This document shows, piece by piece, positions 27,088 through 38,885 of a DNA stretch of 64,000 nucleotides (the first letter of the stretch is position 1; each line of letters opens with the position of its first letter). Made by a program: the position numbers and the translations under genes. This DNA comes from Pedobacter sp. HDW13 (lineage in GTDB: Bacteria; Bacteroidota; Bacteroidia; Sphingobacteriales; Sphingobacteriaceae), in the NCBI RefSeq assembly GCF_011303555.1, contig NZ_CP049868.1, forward strand, positions 3,968,001 through 4,032,000. Reading direction: 5' to 3'. Under the pieces are notes generated by a model. The model had not been told where the DNA came from and searched no databases. It saw nothing but the letters and a program-made list of their open reading frames with translations.

Positions 27088-27936
27088 TTATTTAAACTGT
27101 ACATCCATCTTTGCTGCTTCCCAGCCAATCATGGCGGTTTTTCTGTTCAGTCCCCAGTGGTAGCCACCCAAAGCGCCACTCGATTGAATTACGCGATGGC
27201 AGGGGATAAGGAAAGCTACCGGATTATCGCCAATGGCTGTGCCTACCGCCCGCGATGCATTTGGGTTTTGCAGTTGCTTGGCGAGCTTACCATAAGTGGC
27301 CAGCTTTCCCATTGGGATTTTTAGCAACGCTTCCCAAACTTTTAACTGAAATTCGGTTCCTTTTAAATGTAGTTTAACCTGATTCAACTTGCTCCAGTCG
27401 TGGTTGAAAATATATAAGGCATTCTGCTGCTGCATATCAAATATCTGCTGGTAGCTTGCGGCAGGAAACTTACCTTGTAAATTAACCAGGGCCGCCGATT
27501 GATCATCGTAAAAAGCCATATGGCAGATTCCTTTAGGCGTGGCGGCTACAATAATATTCCCAAAAGGACTTTCAGCAAAGCTGTAATTGATCTGAAGGTT
27601 CTCTCCACCATTTTTATATTCGCCGGGTGTCATGCCTTCAATGTTCACAAACAGATCGTGTAAACGGCTGGTTCCTGATAAACCTGTTGCCAAAGCGGTA
27701 TCAAATAAACTCTGGTTTTCTTTTAGCATTTCTTTAGCGTGGCCAATGCTAATGTATTGTAAAAAACGTTTTGGGGTAGTGCCTGCCCACTCGCTAAATA
27801 AACGCTGAAAATGAAAAGGACTTAAATTTACATTTTCAGCAATTTCTTCTAAGCTGGGCTGATTTTTATAATTGTCCTTAATATAACCTATGGCTTCTGC
27901 TATCCTATTGTAATTGATTTCTTCTTGTGCTTTCAT
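27088..27936 (-). CDS. Ada-like regulator/O6-methylguanine-DNA methyltransferase
   Basis: 282-aa fusion of an AraC-type DNA-binding domain (about residues 8-107, with NVNLSPFHFQRLFSEWAG and TPGEYK) and a C-terminal methylated-DNA-protein cysteine methyltransferase domain (about 115-280). The acceptor cysteine is Cys246 in the PCHRV motif; GNPVAF-like DNPVAFLIPCHRV and the ALGGYHWG segment are typical. The N-terminal zinc/phosphotriester domain of full Ada is absent, so activation by DNA phosphotriesters is not expected. It heads the operon with alkB and probably controls it; how it senses damage is open. Confidence 0.92.
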   Translation of the reverse strand: MKAQEEINYNRIAEAIGYIKDNYKNQPSLEEIAENVNLSPFHFQRLFSEWAGTTPKRFLQYISIGHAKEMLKENQSLFDTALATGLSGTSRLHDLFVNIEGMTPGEYKNGGENLQINYSFAESPFGNIIVAATPKGICHMAFYDDQSAALVNLQGKFPAASYQQIFDMQQQNALYIFNHDWSKLNQVKLHLKGTEFQLKVWEALLKIPMGKLATYGKLAKQLQNPNASRAVGTAIGDNPVAFLIPCHRVIQSSGALGGYHWGLNRKTAMIGWEAAKMDVQFK

Positions 27937-28069
27937 GGTTTTGAATAATTATATCCAAAAGTACCTGGTAAAGAAAGGGCAAACTACCCGAAACTTGCTA
28001 AGTTTAATTTAATGATAATTGCAAAGATGGCGCTTTCTTTTAATTATTCTATTGGTTACCGTAACCAGT

Positions 28070-28606
28070 TTACGGGTTTAAAAGTTTTTTGGTGAGTGAA
28101 ACAGCCAATGGAGATTGATTTGAAATAAGTAAAAAATATTTGTTCTGCCATTGTTGTGTTTTAATGGCTTGCTTACTGGTCGGCATATCCCAGGGCGGAT
28201 AAAGGCGGATTCCTCTTTTACCTGTTACTTTATTATGTGTTATTATCTTCTGTTGTATTAATATTGCTTTTGGGAAAATAAACTGCCCGCTCAAGTCTTC
28301 GTTTTCTACTGAAATAATCAACAAATCGAAATCATCTGAAGCATTAAATGGAGCGGTAATGCTTTTTTCATCCCGTTTCCAGATACTCACAAACTGCCCG
28401 GTTTTTGTAGGGGTAATTTTAGCTTCGCGGTACTTAACCTTTAACTGGTTTAACCCGAAAGTTGCAGCGCAATATACTTTGCTCTCTGCTTCCTGGCGGT
28501 AGTTACTGATTTGGTAACCTAGGGGACTGTATGCCCTTTTTATTGCGGCTAACAGTGCTGGAGGAAGGATGGTTAAATTCCCTTTACACGCATAATTAAT
28601 GCACAT
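28070..28606 (-). CDS. mepB: MepB-family protein
   Basis: 178-aa cytosolic protein matching the MepB family (named from the Staphylococcus aureus mepRAB locus; function unknown). Conserved segments: VKYREAKITPTKTGQFVSIWKR, DDFDLLIISVEN, GQFIFPKAILI, and GKRGIRLYPPWDMPTSKQA near the C-terminus. The start at 28606 is preferred because the longer frame (to 28696) would overlap the upstream gene; with this start the two genes are 7 bp apart. No MATE transporter or MarR regulator, the usual mep partners, is present. Confidence 0.85.
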   Translation of the reverse strand: MCINYACKGNLTILPPALLAAIKRAYSPLGYQISNYRQEAESKVYCAATFGLNQLKVKYREAKITPTKTGQFVSIWKRDEKSITAPFNASDDFDLLIISVENEDLSGQFIFPKAILIQQKIITHNKVTGKRGIRLYPPWDMPTSKQAIKTQQWQNKYFLLISNQSPLAVSLTKKLLNP

Positions 28607-28613
28607 CGATTTT

Positions 28614-28952
28614 TTATTGTTCTTCAATAATTGATTCCCCGTTTGAACAATCACCTGAGGTCCATTGCCATGTTTCATGCAGCCTGATTTTGCCATTTGG
28701 CAGGTACTCAGGTTTAGAATTGCAGATTCCGGTCATTAATGTACCGGCATCATTTACCTGATGATAACGCATATCAATATTTCCATTTTCATCAACTAGG
28801 CCAATTAAATGGCCGTATTTAATTTTCCCGCCAAAATATTCGGCGCTAAGCAAATGGCCGTTCTGTTTATATTTAAAAACAGTTTGATCTGATGTTTCTC
28901 CGTTCTCAGTATTGCTAACCGCCCTGAAAATTCTGTCGTTGTAGTTTATCAT
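28614..28952 (-). CDS. Conserved hypothetical protein, often labelled N-acetylglutamate synthase
   Basis: 112-aa soluble protein with a repetitive antiparallel-beta look (FKYKQNGHLLSAEYFGGKIKYGHLIGLVDENGNIDMRYHQV), a fold resembling MORN/WG-like hairpins. Similar Bacteroidota and Bacillota proteins carry the database name n-acetylglutamate synthase, but no GNAT acetyl-CoA motif is visible, so I do not endorse that activity. It lies immediately upstream of mepB (7 bp) and is probably co-transcribed with it. Confidence 0.7.
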   Translation of the reverse strand: MINYNDRIFRAVSNTENGETSDQTVFKYKQNGHLLSAEYFGGKIKYGHLIGLVDENGNIDMRYHQVNDAGTLMTGICNSKPEYLPNGKIRLHETWQWTSGDCSNGESIIEEQ

Positions 28953-29305
28953 AAAGCCATAAAACTAGCAATCTCTTGAGCAATAAAAAAAAATATTTAT
29001 ATCATCAGGCCAGCCAAATTTTTTCTCCTCTTTTTACACAAAAAAATAAAAACTTTATTTGTAATCTTTAAACGCATATTTTCCGTGTATAAACGTTTAT
29101 AATCGACTATAAATATTTAGATTCCGACTGAAGTCTCCTCCTGTATGCAATTTTGTGTTGTCGGTTGCCGCGGTGGCAGCTGTTCGTTAAAAGATTAGAA
29201 ACTTAAATTTTACTGAACTGGCTATTAAAGACACGGGTGCAAAAAAAGCATTTTAATGATGGCGTTCGCTATAGCATCATGTAGGTAATACATAATGCTA
29301 TTTTA
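28953..29305. other. Intergenic region, no gene seen
   Basis: 353 bp between the small hypothetical gene and the TonB receptor stop codon. It is AT-rich, with a short G/C-rich patch near 29160-29185. No frame with a supported start, RNA gene or strong terminator was found; a weak TGATGGCG...CATCATG dyad near 29258-29281 may be the receptor gene's transcription end. Confidence 0.5.
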
Positions 29306-31396
29306 TTACAGTTTTACAGATAAACCCGTATAAAAATTAATGCCAGCTGCCGGGTTAAAATATCTGCCGTTCGCAGCATTTAAGTCGTTGCCTAAACTGT
29401 AATTTACATTGAGGAGGTTATTTACTCCGCCGAACAATTCTAAATGAGTTTTAGCTATCCTTAAGTTTCTGATACCTGCTTTGGCTTCTACCAGATGATA
29501 CCGTTTGGCAAATACCGTATTGGCATCGTTTAATGGGATGCTGGAGGTGTAATTATGTTGCACAAAGAGGTAAAAATCTTTTGGAAAGTTAAATTCGAGA
29601 CTATTTACCACAGTGTGTGCTGGTACCCCTGTGAGTTTATTGCCGCTGTAAACCGAAGTGCCGTTGATAAAATTTTCAAACCTGAAATGGCTGTAGGTGT
29701 AATTGCTTCTCAACTGTAAACCGGTCAGGAAAGAATGCTGGTTTTTAACGATCCAGATGGTTGTTTCGAGCTCAAGCCCCTGTTGTTTAGTGCCGCCTGC
29801 GTTAATAAAATATTCTGCATCATTCTGATTTAGCCTTCTAACAATTGCATCTTGTAAACGATAGCCGAAAATATTACTATTAATATAAATACGGTTGTTT
29901 TTTGTTTTGTAACGGAGGCCAAGCTCATAGTTCCAGCCTCGTTCGGCCTGCAAGTCGTTATTGATATTATTGTCTGAGGAACGTACTTCAGCAATAGTAG
30001 GCGGAGAATAGCCTCTGCTGACAGAAGCCCTGGCCGAGAGGTTTTGGCTGATCAGATAAGATAATGCCACTTTAGGCATAAACTGTGGGGCAAATTTCCG
30101 ACTTTTAGTAGCGATGGTTAAAGGGAAATAACTTTCATAGTTGTAATTGAAGAAATTTAAACTGGAAGCAAGCTCAACTAATAATTTATTGTTGAAATCG
30201 AAATTTAAGCGGAGGTAAGCAAAGTCCTGATTCGCTTTTAGGCGATCGGAAGCTAGCATGGCTGCTGGTTCCCCGGCATTATTGTTGAAGTTTTTAATTT
30301 GGCTTTTTGTTCCAGAACTTTCTACACCTATTTGTACACCAAATTTGAAGCCTTCCTTTTCTGCATCATAAGCTAAAAATGTCCTCAGCCCAAGGGTGCT
30401 TTCATAACGTTGCTCGTAGTTGGTAATAAAAGGATTTTTAAAATCAGTATAGGTGGTGAATAATGCAATTACGTGTTTTAAATGCGAATTAATTTGATAG
30501 GAATTAGAAAGTCCTCCAAAAGCAGTTTTGTTATAAATAGCTGCTTGCTGTGTAATAGCGCCGGGTAGAGTAGGGGTTGCCGGCCTGGCCAGTTTAGGGT
30601 CCTGTTCCAATTGCGCGGAAGTTAAGCCTCCCGGTGTTTTGTAATTAAGATCGCTGTAAAAAATAAATGCTTTTAAACTACCAAAAGGGTTATAATTCCA
30701 CTGTTGTTGCATTTGAATATACTTGCGGTTTAATGCACTATTCTGACGAAAACCTGTGCTTTTTTGATATCCTTCGCTAATACTAAAACTGTAATTTTTA
30801 AACTGTCGTTTAATTGAAGCTGTTTGGTGAAAAAGGCCGTAAGATCCTGCTTGTACAACGGCATAGATTTCGTTACTATTAATGTTTGGAGGGGTAATCA
30901 GTATAGCGCCTCCCGTACTTGCACCAAATATGCTGGCCTCCGGACCTTTGTAAATTTCCAGATTACCTACTGCAACTACATCGAGTGCATTTAAATAAGT
31001 ATTGCCGCCTGCATCGGTTAATGGAAAATCGTCTACATAAATTTTGATATTGCGAATCCCAAATGGTGAGCGAAGTAAACTTCCTCGGAGCGACAGGCGG
31101 TAACTACCAGGCGAGCGTTCTTCCATGCGTACACCAGTAACCGTGTTTAAGGTGCTTACCAGCGAATTGCCAGACTGGTTTTTAATCTGGTTGCTATCAA
31201 CAAGGCTTACGGCTGATACAGATCGTAGTAAAGGTTGGTGGTTGTAATATCCTTTAACAGTTATTTCTTCTAACTTTTTGGTTGAATCGGGTTTTAGGGT
31301 TTGCGCAAGGCTGGTAAAAGAAATTAAACTTAGCAATAAGATAAGGTTCGGTTTCAATGAAATTGGTGCTTGAAGGTTTAGCCATACATTGGCCAA
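29306..31396 (-). CDS. TonB-dependent outer-membrane receptor
   Basis: 696-aa TonB-dependent receptor. A signal peptide ends near residue 32 (SFTSLAQ); a plug domain follows (about 45-165), with the TonB-box-like KLEEITVKGYYN and plug signature GVRMEERSPGSYRLSLRGS; the remainder is a beta-barrel with many aromatic-rich strands and a terminal FYTGLSVKL. There is no N-terminal CarboxypepD domain and no SusD partner, which favours a siderophore, metal-complex or vitamin substrate over polysaccharides. The start is taken at the first ATG, but a shorter signal peptide is possible. Transcribed alone. Confidence 0.9.
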   Translation of the reverse strand: MANVWLNLQAPISLKPNLILLLSLISFTSLAQTLKPDSTKKLEEITVKGYYNHQPLLRSVSAVSLVDSNQIKNQSGNSLVSTLNTVTGVRMEERSPGSYRLSLRGSLLRSPFGIRNIKIYVDDFPLTDAGGNTYLNALDVVAVGNLEIYKGPEASIFGASTGGAILITPPNINSNEIYAVVQAGSYGLFHQTASIKRQFKNYSFSISEGYQKSTGFRQNSALNRKYIQMQQQWNYNPFGSLKAFIFYSDLNYKTPGGLTSAQLEQDPKLARPATPTLPGAITQQAAIYNKTAFGGLSNSYQINSHLKHVIALFTTYTDFKNPFITNYEQRYESTLGLRTFLAYDAEKEGFKFGVQIGVESSGTKSQIKNFNNNAGEPAAMLASDRLKANQDFAYLRLNFDFNNKLLVELASSLNFFNYNYESYFPLTIATKSRKFAPQFMPKVALSYLISQNLSARASVSRGYSPPTIAEVRSSDNNINNDLQAERGWNYELGLRYKTKNNRIYINSNIFGYRLQDAIVRRLNQNDAEYFINAGGTKQQGLELETTIWIVKNQHSFLTGLQLRSNYTYSHFRFENFINGTSVYSGNKLTGVPAHTVVNSLEFNFPKDFYLFVQHNYTSSIPLNDANTVFAKRYHLVEAKAGIRNLRIAKTHLELFGGVNNLLNVNYSLGNDLNAANGRYFNPAAGINFYTGLSVKL

Positions 31397-31481
31397 TAAA
31401 TTTACAGGTTATTCTATCAAAATATAAGTTTATCAGGTATTTTGTGACTGGAACAAGTTTAAAGTGATCAATAAACAATAA

Positions 31482-31508
31482 AGGAAAGTACCATTAGGCA
31501 CTTTCCCT
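31482..31508 (-). terminator. Probable terminator in the 31397-31735 gap
   Basis: GGAAAGT (31483-31489) pairs with ACTTTCC (31500-31506), with an inner CC/GG pair and an ATTA loop; on the minus strand it is followed by T-rich sequence, so it may end the transcript of the lipoprotein gene at 31736. The rest of this 339-bp gap is AT-rich and shows nothing else. Confidence 0.45.
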
Positions 31509-31735
31509 GAGAGCGTATATATTTATTTAGATATGGTTTATGTGGATGGCTAACTAATCTGATTACTGAATTGATCTGATTGAAAGATCGTTAGCTGGTA
31601 TTTTGAATTTTACAATAGTGATCTAAGAGGTTATGTAAATGATTAGTTAAACTAAATTAGAGCATTGTAACCAAATATTTAGTTAATGAAATGTTAAAAT
31701 GTTTTCTGTAGCTTAAATTGTTGAAATATAACAGA

Positions 31736-32308
31736 TTACTTAACCAGGTTTTCGAGTAATTTTTTTTCAATCTCTTTGTTGTTGAGCAATAAGGCTGAAA
31801 ACTGAGGATCGGATTTTACCAGAAGGAATTTTCCGGTAGGGAGGATAATGGCCGAAGTGCCGCAGGTAGTTACCTCATTAAAAAACATCTTTTTTAGAAA
31901 TCCTGAATCAGTTTCTATTTCCAACCCTTTTGATTTTACCTGACTGAAGTTTTTGCCAACCTGGCGATATTGGTATATGGCAACTTTTGGACGGGCCTGT
32001 GCTTTTTCGATAATATTTTTCTGAAATGTCCATCTCACATTGTTCAAAAAATCGGCATTCTGATAATTTAAATCTCTCCAGCAATCATCGTTATTAAAAT
32101 CGTACTTAATGATAATGGTATCTTTTAGGACAACGCGCTGGTTTTCTTTGAGATAAAGATGTAACGAATCTACCTGGGTATCGGTTAACGATCCGGCTTC
32201 GTAACGTTTGCTTTCATCTACATACAATTTAGGCGAGCAGCTGTAAATAAACAGCGAAAGTAGGAGCAAAGCGAAAAACAATGCACTAAATTTTTGATTT
32301 TTTTTCAT
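31736..32308 (-). CDS. Hypothetical lipoprotein
   Basis: 190-aa lipoprotein with a long hydrophobic signal and lipobox IYSC (cysteine at residue 24, followed by SPKL). The mature part contains two further cysteines (DDCWRDL and TTCGTSA) and is mixed alpha/beta. I do not recognise a family. It is flanked by the TonB receptor gene (same strand, 339-bp gap) and the divergent isocitrate dehydrogenase gene. Confidence 0.7.
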   Translation of the reverse strand: MKKNQKFSALFFALLLLSLFIYSCSPKLYVDESKRYEAGSLTDTQVDSLHLYLKENQRVVLKDTIIIKYDFNNDDCWRDLNYQNADFLNNVRWTFQKNIIEKAQARPKVAIYQYRQVGKNFSQVKSKGLEIETDSGFLKKMFFNEVTTCGTSAIILPTGKFLLVKSDPQFSALLLNNKEIEKKLLENLVK

Positions 32309-34940
<2,632 letters not shown>

Positions 34941-34960
34941 GCATTATTAACATTTAGAAG

Positions 34961-34990
34961 AAGCGCCCCGATATTATTATTGGGGCGCTT
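34961..34990 (+). terminator. Intrinsic terminator of the isocitrate dehydrogenase gene
   Basis: GC-rich stem AAGCGCCCC (34961-34969) with GGGGCGCTT (34982-34990), followed by TTGTTTT, 21 bp after the stop codon. Confidence 0.88.
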
Positions 34991-35117
34991 TTGTTTTAAA
35001 GCTGCAGTAATAAAGTATCTCAGCTTTACCCAAATAATTTTAAGATTGTGCTTGCATTAACAAACCTTATTCCTATCATTTTGTTATATTCATATTAAAT
35101 TATAGGAGACCCATCAC

Positions 35118-35519
35118 ATGGCAAATAATAAACCTTCACGCGATAAACTGCATAGTACTACCGAGCATGGTGGAATTAACAGGGAGAACTTATCATATAA
35201 CGAAAGCAAGCAGAGTTACGAGCTTGATGTAAAAGGTACAGATGAAGATTACGATCACCCGATGGGTTATGAAACAGTAGCGGCCGGTGCCCGTGATGAT
35301 GATTCTACCTACGATGAGGCCAATCCTTATGTAGGTGATGAATATGCACGCGATGAAGAAATTGCCAACGATGATCTGGAAGAACTGGGTATGCACGTAG
35401 ATGAAGGACAAAGCGTAAAGCTAAGCCCTGAAGATAAAATTCTTGCCCGTACACCAGAAGATAGCCGCGATGATTTGGATGAGGAAGGTTATCCGGTTAA
35501 CGATATGCCTCAAAAATAG
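35118..35519 (+). CDS. Small acidic hydrophilic protein
   Basis: 133-aa, very acidic and hydrophilic protein with no hydrophobic core segment, no cysteine and no signal peptide, probably disordered. It has runs such as RDDDSTYDEANPYVGDEY and NDDLEELGMHVDE, plus KLSPEDKILARTPEDSRDDLDEEGYPVND toward the end. A GGAGA ribosome-site-like word stands about 12 bp before the ATG. Similar acidic proteins occur in Sphingobacteriaceae; a stress-related role is only a guess. Terminator hairpin at 35574. Confidence 0.75.
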   Translation: MANNKPSRDKLHSTTEHGGINRENLSYNESKQSYELDVKGTDEDYDHPMGYETVAAGARDDDSTYDEANPYVGDEYARDEEIANDDLEELGMHVDEGQSVKLSPEDKILARTPEDSRDDLDEEGYPVNDMPQK

Positions 35520-35573
35520 TCAATAGCACACCATCGTGAGTATGGTGATTTGACGAAACAATCATATAAATGG

Positions 35574-35608
35574 AAAAGCAGGGTTACTTCAGTGTAGTCC
35601 TGCTTTTT
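35574..35608. terminator. Bidirectional terminator
   Basis: Stem AAAAGCAGG (35574-35582) with CCTGCTTTTT (35599-35608), between the acidic-protein gene and the convergent membrane-protein gene at 35623. Confidence 0.8.
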
Positions 35609-35622
35609 GTTTGAATACAAAC

Positions 35623-36147
35623 CTATTGAATGAATTGTTCGATATGTTGTTTCCAGATGTTCCTATTGTTGACTACAAATTTTTCAATTGCACCGTCTTT
35701 TAACGTAAGCTGCAACCCATTTTTAACTATTCCCAGCGGACTAAAAAATGAAACTTCATTTATATTATCGATTTGAATAGAAAGGGTATGGTTCTGGATA
35801 TTTAAACTATGGGATTTAAATACTAAACGATCGTTTAGCAAGTACAACTTTCCTCCTACAGCCTCCCGTTTTATAAAATGATTTGAAGCACCTGCGTAAA
35901 CGATATCAGTTTCGTTAACTCCCTCTAATTTTGTCTGATCATTTACTTTTTTCGATTTTGAAAAAAAGTAAAGCATTAATCCCATGAACAATCCGAATAT
36001 TAGTCCACTAATGGGGCCCATTATTAATGCGGCATGTAAGTCGTAAAGGAAGGTTGATGCAATGCCAAAAAAGAAGCAAAAAAACAGACCAGCCAATAAG
36101 CCTATCTTTATAAAAGCTTTGGTGTCAGGTTTTTTTTCGTAATTCAT
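35623..36147 (-). CDS. Membrane protein with GRAM-like domain
   Basis: 174-aa protein with two adjacent N-terminal transmembrane helices (about residues 10-33 and 37-62) and a soluble C-terminal part (about 75-172) that looks like a GRAM/PH-like domain: FIKREAVGGKLYLLNDRLVFKSH, then short strands and NIWKQHIEQFIQ. GRAM-type domains bind lipids or proteins. It begins 1 bp after the dnaX stop codon, so it is translated from the dnaX mRNA, although no functional link is known. Confidence 0.75.
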   Translation of the reverse strand: MNYEKKPDTKAFIKIGLLAGLFFCFFFGIASTFLYDLHAALIMGPISGLIFGLFMGLMLYFFSKSKKVNDQTKLEGVNETDIVYAGASNHFIKREAVGGKLYLLNDRLVFKSHSLNIQNHTLSIQIDNINEVSFFSPLGIVKNGLQLTLKDGAIEKFVVNNRNIWKQHIEQFIQ

Positions 36148-36148
36148 G

Positions 36149-37978
36149 TTAAGGGTTAATATCTAAATTAAACCTCCTGCGCAACTCATCTAGTTTTGGA
36201 TTTTTATTGACCAGGTAATCGTATTTTTCGCGGTTACCGTACAGCCTGTTTTCCAGTTTGCGTTCTACTTGTTTGTAAGTAACCAAAATCCCGAAATTTC
36301 TAAGCTCGTTTCTTAAATAATTTAAAAGTTCAACAGATTCCTGCTGGATCAGGTGCTCCTGGGTTTTACTTTCTACTGAGATTTCAATCAGCTCAGGCTT
36401 TAAAAGTACCGGAGCAAAATTATTCAGAATCGTAAACAGGTTAATTTTATCGGCGGCTTTAAGAATCTGTATGTAATTGTTCCATACTTCCAGCAAACGG
36501 TCGTAGCTAAACATTTCCCGTGCTTCGCCGGTTATGGCTTTTGGCTTACCATCATCGTCTGCATCTGCTATACGTTCAAAATCATTTAAAGAGGGAATTA
36601 AGGTACCGGCCGCGCTGGGCTTCGGAATATTAATGCTGATGGAAGTAGCCGTAGGCATGCTAGTTGCCCTTGGTGTTTCGCTGGGTTTATTTAAAGGTAT
36701 GCTGGCTGGAACTTCAGCCTTAGGGATATTTACCGTTGCCGGAGCAGCACTTTCACTTACAGTTTTCGGCTGTATGCTTTCTGCTTGTGCCGCTTTTTCA
36801 GCTACGACATTAGTTTTTTTTTTATCCTGATCTTGGTCAGTTGCTGTGTTACTAGGGTTTAAGGGTTGTTGTGCTAAATTGACGACCGACCGGATATGGC
36901 ACATTTTAATTAATGCCAGCTCTACCTGTAAACGTTGGTTTTTAGAGTTTTTATAATTTAAATCGCAGGTATTGGCCAGATTTAAAGCTGTTAACAGAAA
37001 CGACAATTCTGTTTGCCTGCACTGATCTAAGTATTTTTGTTTGATGTTTTCGCTAACCTCTAAAAGTTTAATGGTAGCATTATCTTTACCCACCAGCAAA
37101 TTACGGAAATGGCTGGCTAAACCGTTGATAAAATTATTGCCATCGAAACCATTGTTCAATATTTCATCAAACAAAAGCAGTGTTTGGCTAACTTCGGCAG
37201 CGGTTAAAAAAGAGGTAAGTTTAAAAAAGTAATCGTAATCTAAAATGTTAAGGTTGTCGATTACCGCTTTATAAGTGATGTTCTTATTGGCATAACTGGC
37301 AATCTGATCGAACATCGAAAGGGCATCACGTAAACCACCATCAGCTTTTTGTGCAATAATATGTAAACCATCACTTTCAAAAGCAATGTTTTCGCGATTT
37401 GCAATGGTTGATAAGTGATTGGCAATATCTTCTACCTGGATCCTATTGAAATCGAAAATCTGACAACGTGATAAAATAGTTGGCAGGATTTTGTGTTTCT
37501 CGGTAGTAGCCAGAATAAAAATAGCATACGAAGGCGGTTCCTCCAAAGTTTTCAGAAAGGCATTAAATGCACTTTGCGATAACATGTGAACCTCATCAAT
37601 GATATAGATCTTATATTTTCCGGCTTGTGGCGGTATGCGCACCTGCTCAATTAAACTACGGATATCATCAACCGAGTTGTTTGATGCCGCATCGAGCTCA
37701 TGCACATTAAAAGAATGTCCGTTCTGGAAAGAAAGGCAGTTGTCGCAAGTACCACAGGCTTCCATTTCCGCTGTAGGGTTAGTACAGTTAATGGTTTTGG
37801 CGAGAATACGTGCACAAGTGGTTTTACCCACACCACGCGGACCGCAAAATAAAAATGCCTGTGCCAGTTGGTTGTTTTTGATGGCGTTTTTTAAAGTACC
37901 CGTAATGTGCTGCTGGCCAACTACGGTTTCGAACGTGGCTGGGCGGTATTTACGGGCAGAAACGATAAAATTTTCCAT
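36149..37978 (-). CDS. dnaX: DNA polymerase III subunit gamma/tau
   Basis: 609-aa clamp-loader ATPase. The start at 37978 (ATG) gives MENFIVSARKYRP; a GTG two codons upstream is the alternative. Domain I-II AAA+ ATPase (about residues 1-240) has Walker A GPRGVGKTTCA, a four-cysteine zinc site in the segment from NCTN to CGTCDNC, DEVHMLSQSAFNAFLKTLEEPP (Walker B) and an SRC-type arginine-finger motif. Domain III (collar) ends near residue 365. A proline/alanine-rich linker and the tau-specific C-terminal domain (about 490-609) follow. An A10 run lies at codons 386-388, just after domain III; see the separate entry. The downstream membrane-protein gene is 1 bp away. Confidence 0.96.
   Translation of the reverse strand: MENFIVSARKYRPATFETVVGQQHITGTLKNAIKNNQLAQAFLFCGPRGVGKTTCARILAKTINCTNPTAEMEACGTCDNCLSFQNGHSFNVHELDAASNNSVDDIRSLIEQVRIPPQAGKYKIYIIDEVHMLSQSAFNAFLKTLEEPPSYAIFILATTEKHKILPTILSRCQIFDFNRIQVEDIANHLSTIANRENIAFESDGLHIIAQKADGGLRDALSMFDQIASYANKNITYKAVIDNLNILDYDYFFKLTSFLTAAEVSQTLLLFDEILNNGFDGNNFINGLASHFRNLLVGKDNATIKLLEVSENIKQKYLDQCRQTELSFLLTALNLANTCDLNYKNSKNQRLQVELALIKMCHIRSVVNLAQQPLNPSNTATDQDQDKKKTNVVAEKAAQAESIQPKTVSESAAPATVNIPKAEVPASIPLNKPSETPRATSMPTATSISINIPKPSAAGTLIPSLNDFERIADADDDGKPKAITGEAREMFSYDRLLEVWNNYIQILKAADKINLFTILNNFAPVLLKPELIEISVESKTQEHLIQQESVELLNYLRNELRNFGILVTYKQVERKLENRLYGNREKYDYLVNKNPKLDELRRRFNLDINP
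36814..36823 (-). promoter_or_regulatory. A10 slippery run in dnaX, candidate recoding site
   Basis: Ten consecutive A residues on the coding strand encode Lys386-Lys388 and the first base of the next Thr codon. With one A gained the frame reads AAC TAA; with one A lost it reads CTA ATG TCG TAG. Either slip ends translation within four codons and gives a product of about 390 aa, matching a gamma subunit. Thermus thermophilus dnaX makes gamma by slippage at an A9 run, so a similar mechanism is inferred. Confidence 0.6.
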
Positions 37979-38091
37979 CGGCACGAAAATAGGAATTTTT
38001 TATGAGTTGAAATGTGGGCTAACTGGAATGTGGAAAAGTTATAAAACGTAAGATTGGAATAAGATAAAAGCTGAATGACCAAATTAAACTG

Positions 38092-38850
38092 TTATTGGTG
38101 ATAATTGTAAAATAGTTTATAGCTTTCTTCGAACGACTCAAAACTGCCAAAAACCTGCGCTATGGCTTTTTCTGTGTCGTAGCCCTGGTTGGTAAGCCTG
38201 ATGATTTTTTTTAAAATCTCGGTTCTTTTACCTTTAACGAAAAAATAAATAATACTATAAGCAGTGTTGTAATTATCGCGAACCTCGTGCCCATAAAATG
38301 AACCGCCATAAATATTGAAAAACTTTTTTAACCGCTCGCTGTCTTTTAAATCTATACCTGCTTTTATGCTTTTAATACGCATGCTCTGTGGGTAAGCATA
38401 TAAATTGCCTTCGCTGTCAAAATCGAGTGTTTCGAAAAATTCGGCAAGTCCTTCGTTTAACCATCTGGGCGATTTTTTAAAATTAAACTGAAAAATACTG
38501 TGGCTGGCTTCGTGCAGGGCAACCGATATAAAATCACGGTTCTTGTAAACAAAGGCCTCATTAATGGCATCGATATAAAAGCCATCGCTGCTGGCAGGTA
38601 CATTGTATTTTTTCTGTTCTAAGCGGTAATCTTTACTCTTTCCATAGAGGTTTATTTTTACCGGCGCAGTAGTGTTCTGGTGGGTTTCGAAAATTTCATT
38701 GCAGAACATGCGCTCGTAGGCAATCAGCTTCTCTATTTTCTTTTGCTCGGTATCGCTTATTTTGCAGTTTACCTGGTTAATCTCTATATATTGGGCAAAG
38801 GAGGCGAGACTGATCAAATTAACCAATAAAAATAGAAAACGTTTTTTCAT
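38092..38850 (-). CDS. Secreted gluzincin-like metallopeptidase (DUF1570-like)
   Basis: 252-aa protein with a signal peptide (cleavage after ASFAQ, residue 19). A zinc-peptidase motif HEASH is near residue 119 (SVALHEASHSIFQF), followed about 20 residues later by WLNEGLAEFFE whose glutamate fits the third zinc ligand of gluzincins. These two motifs resemble the peptidase MA/DUF1570 family. The catalytic Glu of HExxH is present, so activity is likely in the periplasm or outside. The substrate is unknown. It precedes the AraC regulator (same strand, 36-bp gap). Confidence 0.75.
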   Translation of the reverse strand: MKKRFLFLLVNLISLASFAQYIEINQVNCKISDTEQKKIEKLIAYERMFCNEIFETHQNTTAPVKINLYGKSKDYRLEQKKYNVPASSDGFYIDAINEAFVYKNRDFISVALHEASHSIFQFNFKKSPRWLNEGLAEFFETLDFDSEGNLYAYPQSMRIKSIKAGIDLKDSERLKKFFNIYGGSFYGHEVRDNYNTAYSIIYFFVKGKRTEILKKIIRLTNQGYDTEKAIAQVFGSFESFEESYKLFYNYHQ

Positions 38851-38885
38851 GTTGCAATATACCTTCTTTAAACAGCGTTTTTGAT

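Noticed and set aside
28614-28952. True N-acetylglutamate synthase
   Set aside because: No GNAT acetyl-CoA loop or amino-acid-kinase domain is visible; the name seems to be a database carry-over.
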